A stretch of 18,717 nt of DNA, taken from Bacteroidales bacterium (lineage in GTDB: Bacteria > Bacteroidota > Bacteroidia > Bacteroidales > VadinHA17). The DNA lies in the NCBI GenBank assembly GCA_029935275.1, contig JAOZKQ010000010.1, forward strand, positions 1-18,717. The letters run 5' to 3'. Position 1 is the first letter of the stretch. Each line of letters begins with the position of its first letter. The translations under genes were made by a program, and so were the position numbers. Below are positions 15,107 to 18,717 of the stretch, in pieces. The notes beneath the pieces are model-generated. The model was not told the origin of the DNA. It searched no databases and saw nothing but the letters and a program-made list of their open reading frames with translations.

Positions 15107-18100
15107 TTATTCTGCCAAACTCAGGCTTAATCCCAGACCTTTGAGTTCGTGAAGCAATACATTTAACGACTCCGGTATTCCGGGTGTCGGCATATTTTCA
15201 CCTTTTACAATTGCCTCATATGTTTTAGCACGGCCCATTACATCATCAGATTTCACTGTTAATATTTCCTGTAAAATATTTGATGCACCAAATGCCTCAA
15301 GTGCCCAGACCTCCATTTCACCAAAACGCTGGCCACCAAACTGAGCTTTACCTCCAAGAGGTTGCTGAGTAATAAGTGAGTATGGCCCAATGGAACGGGC
15401 ATGCATTTTATCATCTACCATATGACCAAGTTTCAGCATATAGATTACACCAACCGTTGCAGGCTGGTCAAACTTTATCCCGGTTCCACCATCGTAAAGA
15501 TAAGTTTTACCATAGTCAGGGATACCTGCTTTTTTGGTATATCCCGTAATTTGTTCAAGCGTAGCCCCATCAAAAATAGGAGTAGAAAATTTTAAGCCCA
15601 GTTTCAGGCCTGCCCAACCAAGAACAGATTCATAAATTTGTCCAAGGTTCATCCGTGAAGGAACACCCAAAGGATTCAATACAATATCAACCGGGGTACC
15701 ATCCTCAAGGAAAGGCATATCCTCAGCCCGTACAATTCTGGCAACAATCCCTTTATTACCATGTCGTCCGGCCATCTTGTCTCCAACTTTAAGTTTCCTT
15801 TTCTTAGCAATGTAAATTTTAGCAAGCTGGATAATACCAGCAGGAAGTTCATCTCCTATTATAATACTATATTTTTTACGCTTGTACACTCCTTCAATTG
15901 ACTTATACTCAATCATATAATTAAAAAGGAGGGTCTTTATTATTTCATTTTTCTTCTTATCTGTAGTCCATTTATTAGAATTTACATTGAGGAAATCAAT
16001 TCCTTGCAAACTTTTTTGAGTAAATTTGGTTCCTTTTGGAATGATATCGTCATTTAAGAAATCCTTTACACCCTGAGAAGTTTTCCCATTTACCAGAATA
16101 AAAAGCTTATCAATAAGTTTTGAATCAAGCTCTCCAATATTCTTATTAAATTCAGTTTCAAGTCGGTCGAGGATTGGTTTTTCAGCAGATTTTGCTCTTT
16201 TATCCTTAAGTGACCTGGAAAACAGCTTTTTCTCAATTACCACGCCGTGTAAAGAAGGCCCTGCTTTTAAAGAAGCATCCTTAACATCTCCTGCTTTATC
16301 ACCAAATATCGCCCTTAATAATTTTTCTTCCGGAGAAGGGTCTGATTCACCTTTCGGAGTAATTTTCCCAATCAGGATATCACCAGGTTTAACATGTGCA
16401 CCAACTCTTATCAGTCCATTCTCATCCAAATTTTTGGTAGCTTCTTCACTAACATTTGGAATATCTGAAGTTAATTCTTCAAGGCCTCTCTTTGTATCCC
16501 TTACCTCAAGGGCATACTCATCAATGTGAATAGAAGTAAAAATATCTTCTTTCACAACCTTTTCAGAAATTACAATTGCATCCTCAAAGTTATACCCTTT
16601 CCATGGCATAAATGCCACCTGAAGATTTCTCCCTAAACCAAGTTCCCCTTTCTGAGTTGCATATCCCTCAGACAGTATCTGACCTTTAGTAACCGTATCG
16701 CCTTTCTTAACAATTGGCTTAATAATTATGGCAGTATTCTGATTTGTTTTTCTAAACTTCTGAAGTTTATAAGTCTTGACATCCGAATCAAAACTAATAA
16801 AACGCTCATCTTCCGTTTTTGAATAACGAATTACAATTTTCTTAGCATCAACATATTCAACAATACCATCTCCTTCAGCAGTAGCAAGAATTCTGGAATC
16901 ATTTACCATTACTCTCTCAATTCCAGTACCCACAATAGGAGATTCCGGCCTGAGCAAAGGAACAGCCTGCCGCATCATGTTAGACCCCATAAGCGCCCGG
17001 TTTGCATCATCATGTTCCAGAAAAGGAATCAAAGATGCTGCAATAGAAGCAATCTGGTTTGGAGCCACATCCATCATATCAACCTTTTGTGAATCGTAAA
17101 GGGGGAAGTCTCCTTCAAACCTGGATTTAACCTTGGAATTTATAAAATTACCATCTTCATTATACAGGGCATTAGCCTGTGCAATTACTTTATTCTCTTC
17201 TTCTTCAGCACTGAGGAAAACTACCTCATCATTATTCAGATTAACCTTACCTACTTCTACATTCCGGTAAGGAGTTTCAATAAAGCCAAGTTTATTTATT
17301 TTAGCATAAACACAAAGAGACGATATCAGACCAATGTTCGGCCCTTCCGGTGTTTCAATAGGGCAGAGCCTGCCATAGTGAGTATAATGGACATCCCGCA
17401 CTTCAAACCCAGCTCTCTCTCTTGATAAACCACCTGGTCCTAATGCAGAAAGACGACGCTTGTGAGTCATCTCAGCCAGTGGATTTGTTTGATCCATAAA
17501 CTGTGATAACTGGTTAGTTCCAAAAAAGGAATTAATAACCGAGGAAAGTGTTTTAGAATTAATCAGGTCAACTGGCTTAAACAGCTCATTATCACGAACA
17601 TTCATTCGTTCCCTAATGGTTCTTGCCATTCTGGCTAAGCCTACGCCAAACTGATTATGCAATTGTTCTCCAACTGTTCTAACCCGTCTGTTACTCAAGT
17701 GATCAATATCATCAACATCTGCTTTTGAATTTAATAATTCTATCAGATATTTAATAATGGCAATAATATCTTCATTAGTCAGAACCTTGGTTTCCATTGG
17801 AGTTTCGAGGTTCAGTTTTTTATTCAATCTAAACCGGCCAACTTCTCCAAGATCATACCTTTTAACTGAGAAGAAAAGTTTATCAATTACATCCCTGGCA
17901 GTTGCCTCATCAGGCGGTTCAGAATTTCTTAATTGCCTGTAAATATGTAGAACTGCTTCTTTTTCAGAATTACAAGGATCTTTTTGTAATGTATTATAGA
18001 TAATTGCATAATCAGCAATATTTCTATCTTCCCTGTGAAGAAGAATTGTTTTTGAGCCTGATTCAATGATCAGCTCAATATGTTCAGTTTCAATGGTTGT

Positions 18101-18717
18101 TTCTCTATCAAGAATAACCTCATTTCGCTCAATAGAAACCACTTCTCCGGTGTCTTCATCAACGAAATCTTCTATCCATGACTTTAAAACACGAGCAGCC
18201 AGTTTACGTCCTACGGCTTTTTTCAATCCTGTTTTTGTAACTTTTAATTCTTCCGCGAGATCAAATATCTCAAGAATATCCTTATCACTTTCGAAGCCAA
18301 TAGCACGAAGAAGCGTAGTTACAGGTAATTTCTTTTTCCTGTCGATATATGCATACATCACATTGTTAATGTCTGTCGCAAACTCAATCCAGGATCCTTT
18401 AAAAGGTATGATTCTGGCAGAATAAAGCTTTGTACCGTTTGCATGCAAACTTTGACCAAAGAAAACACCAGGAGATCGATGAAGCTGAGAAACGACAATT
18501 CGTTCAGCCCCATTAACCACAAAAGTTCCCCTTTCTGTCATATAAGGAACAGTACCAAGATAAACCTCCTGAACCGTTACTTCGAAATCTTCATGAGACG
18601 GGTCAGTACAATATAGTTTAAGTTTTGCTTTTAAAGGGACACTATATGTCAATCCTCTTTCTATACATTCATCAATGGTGTAACGAGGTGGATCAACTAT
18701 ATAATCTAAAAATTCAA
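15107..18717 (-). CDS. rpoB: DNA-directed RNA polymerase subunit beta (5' end beyond window)
   Basis: About 1202 codons of the beta subunit are visible. The frame stays open to the right edge. The TTG at 18652 is an internal Leu (GLTYSVPLKAKL), not the start: upstream codons give EFLDYIVDPPRYTIDECIER, the normal RpoB N-terminal region. Roughly 65-70 residues should be missing compared with Bacteroidota RpoB of about 1270. The rifampicin-binding cluster (about 17434-17520) reads QLSQFMDQTNPL and then HKRRLSALGPGG. The residues equivalent to E. coli Gln513, Asp516, His526 and Ser531 are all wild type, so target-based rifampicin resistance is not expected. GRHGNKGI, near 15751-15774, is the conserved active-site region, and the protein ends LNVLLHELKGLGLSLSLAE. 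It heads the rpoB-rpoC-DUF3467 operon; rplJ-rplL are expected upstream outside the window. Confidence 0.99.
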   Translation of the reverse strand, partial: EFLDYIVDPPRYTIDECIERGLTYSVPLKAKLKLYCTDPSHEDFEVTVQEVYLGTVPYMTERGTFVVNGAERIVVSQLHRSPGVFFGQSLHANGTKLYSARIIPFKGSWIEFATDINNVMYAYIDRKKKLPVTTLLRAIGFESDKDILEIFDLAEELKVTKTGLKKAVGRKLAARVLKSWIEDFVDEDTGEVVSIERNEVILDRETTIETEHIELIIESGSKTILLHREDRNIADYAIIYNTLQKDPCNSEKEAVLHIYRQLRNSEPPDEATARDVIDKLFFSVKRYDLGEVGRFRLNKKLNLETPMETKVLTNEDIIAIIKYLIELLNSKADVDDIDHLSNRRVRTVGEQLHNQFGVGLARMARTIRERMNVRDNELFKPVDLINSKTLSSVINSFFGTNQLSQFMDQTNPLAEMTHKRRLSALGPGGLSRERAGFEVRDVHYTHYGRLCPIETPEGPNIGLISSLCVYAKINKLGFIETPYRNVEVGKVNLNNDEVVFLSAEEEENKVIAQANALYNEDGNFINSKVKSRFEGDFPLYDSQKVDMMDVAPNQIASIAASLIPFLEHDDANRALMGSNMMRQAVPLLRPESPIVGTGIERVMVNDSRILATAEGDGIVEYVDAKKIVIRYSKTEDERFISFDSDVKTYKLQKFRKTNQNTAIIIKPIVKKGDTVTKGQILSEGYATQKGELGLGRNLQVAFMPWKGYNFEDAIVISEKVVKEDIFTSIHIDEYALEVRDTKRGLEELTSDIPNVSEEATKNLDENGLIRVGAHVKPGDILIGKITPKGESDPSPEEKLLRAIFGDKAGDVKDASLKAGPSLHGVVIEKKLFSRSLKDKRAKSAEKPILDRLETEFNKNIGELDSKLIDKLFILVNGKTSQGVKDFLNDDIIPKGTKFTQKSLQGIDFLNVNSNKWTTDKKKNEIIKTLLFNYMIEYKSIEGVYKRKKYSIIIGDELPAGIIQLAKIYIAKKRKLKVGDKMAGRHGNKGIVARIVRAEDMPFLEDGTPVDIVLNPLGVPSRMNLGQIYESVLGWAGLKLGLKFSTPIFDGATLEQITGYTKKAGIPDYGKTYLYDGGTGIKFDQPATVGVIYMLKLGHMVDDKMHARSIGPYSLITQQPLGGKAQFGGQRFGEMEVWALEAFGASNILQEILTVKSDDVMGRAKTYEAIVKGENMPTPGIPESLNVLLHELKGLGLSLSLAE

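Noticed and set aside
17434..17520. Possible rifampicin-resistance change in rpoB
   Set aside because: The key positions of the cluster (QLSQFMDQ, HKRRLSALG) are the wild-type residues.
18066..18425. 119-codon open frame on the plus strand
   Set aside because: It lies entirely antisense inside rpoB, has no family features, and the rpoB frame on the other strand is unquestionable.
1..18717. Mobile element, CRISPR array, defence island or secondary-metabolite cluster
   Set aside because: No transposase, integrase, repeat-spacer pattern, toxin-antitoxin or biosynthetic genes are seen; all genes are core or common Bacteroidota genes on one strand with uniform composition.

Overview
The window is an AT-rich stretch of a chromosome from a member of the Bacteroidota, and every supported gene lies on the minus strand. 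Evidence for the phylum is an S46 dipeptidyl-peptidase with Bacteroidota-type features, a DUF3467 gene directly after rpoC, near-absence of Shine-Dalgarno motifs, and a perfect TAnnTTTG -7 box upstream of etfB. I cannot name a genus. I found no tRNA, rRNA, CRISPR array, insertion sequence or phage gene. No gene-free stretch exceeds 300 bases.

Read in the direction of transcription (right to left), there are four units. (1) rpoB (5' end beyond the right edge), rpoC and a small DUF3467 gene, closed by a strong intrinsic terminator at 10345-10373. (2) An electron-transfer operon with its own promoter: etfB, etfA, a membrane heme-b/ferredoxin protein (HdrC/DsrM/NarI-like) and a CCG-domain HdrB/GlpC-like protein. 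Together they would pass electrons from flavin dehydrogenases through ETF and Fe-S centres to the quinone pool. (3) A lone short probable lipoprotein of unknown function, with a hairpin terminator. (4) A tightly spaced run of six genes: Rossmann/DUF2520 protein, KdsC-like HAD phosphatase, UbiA-family prenyltransferase, Maf nucleotide pyrophosphatase, S46 dipeptidyl-peptidase (DPP11-like), and the start of an MBL-fold hydrolase cut off at the left edge.

Most of this is core or common Bacteroidota gene content, and I do not see a new defence or mobile system. The most unusual point is the CCG protein of the ETF operon. Its N-terminal CCG module keeps the family fold signature, but the four positions that normally hold cysteines are Ser, Ser, Asp and Val, while the C-terminal CCG module is intact. 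Other points worth checking are the DUF3467 gene sealed into the RNA polymerase operon, the P1-specificity arginine of the S46 peptidase, the uncharacterised six-gene cluster, and a hairpin with U-tracts on both sides at 5573-5610.
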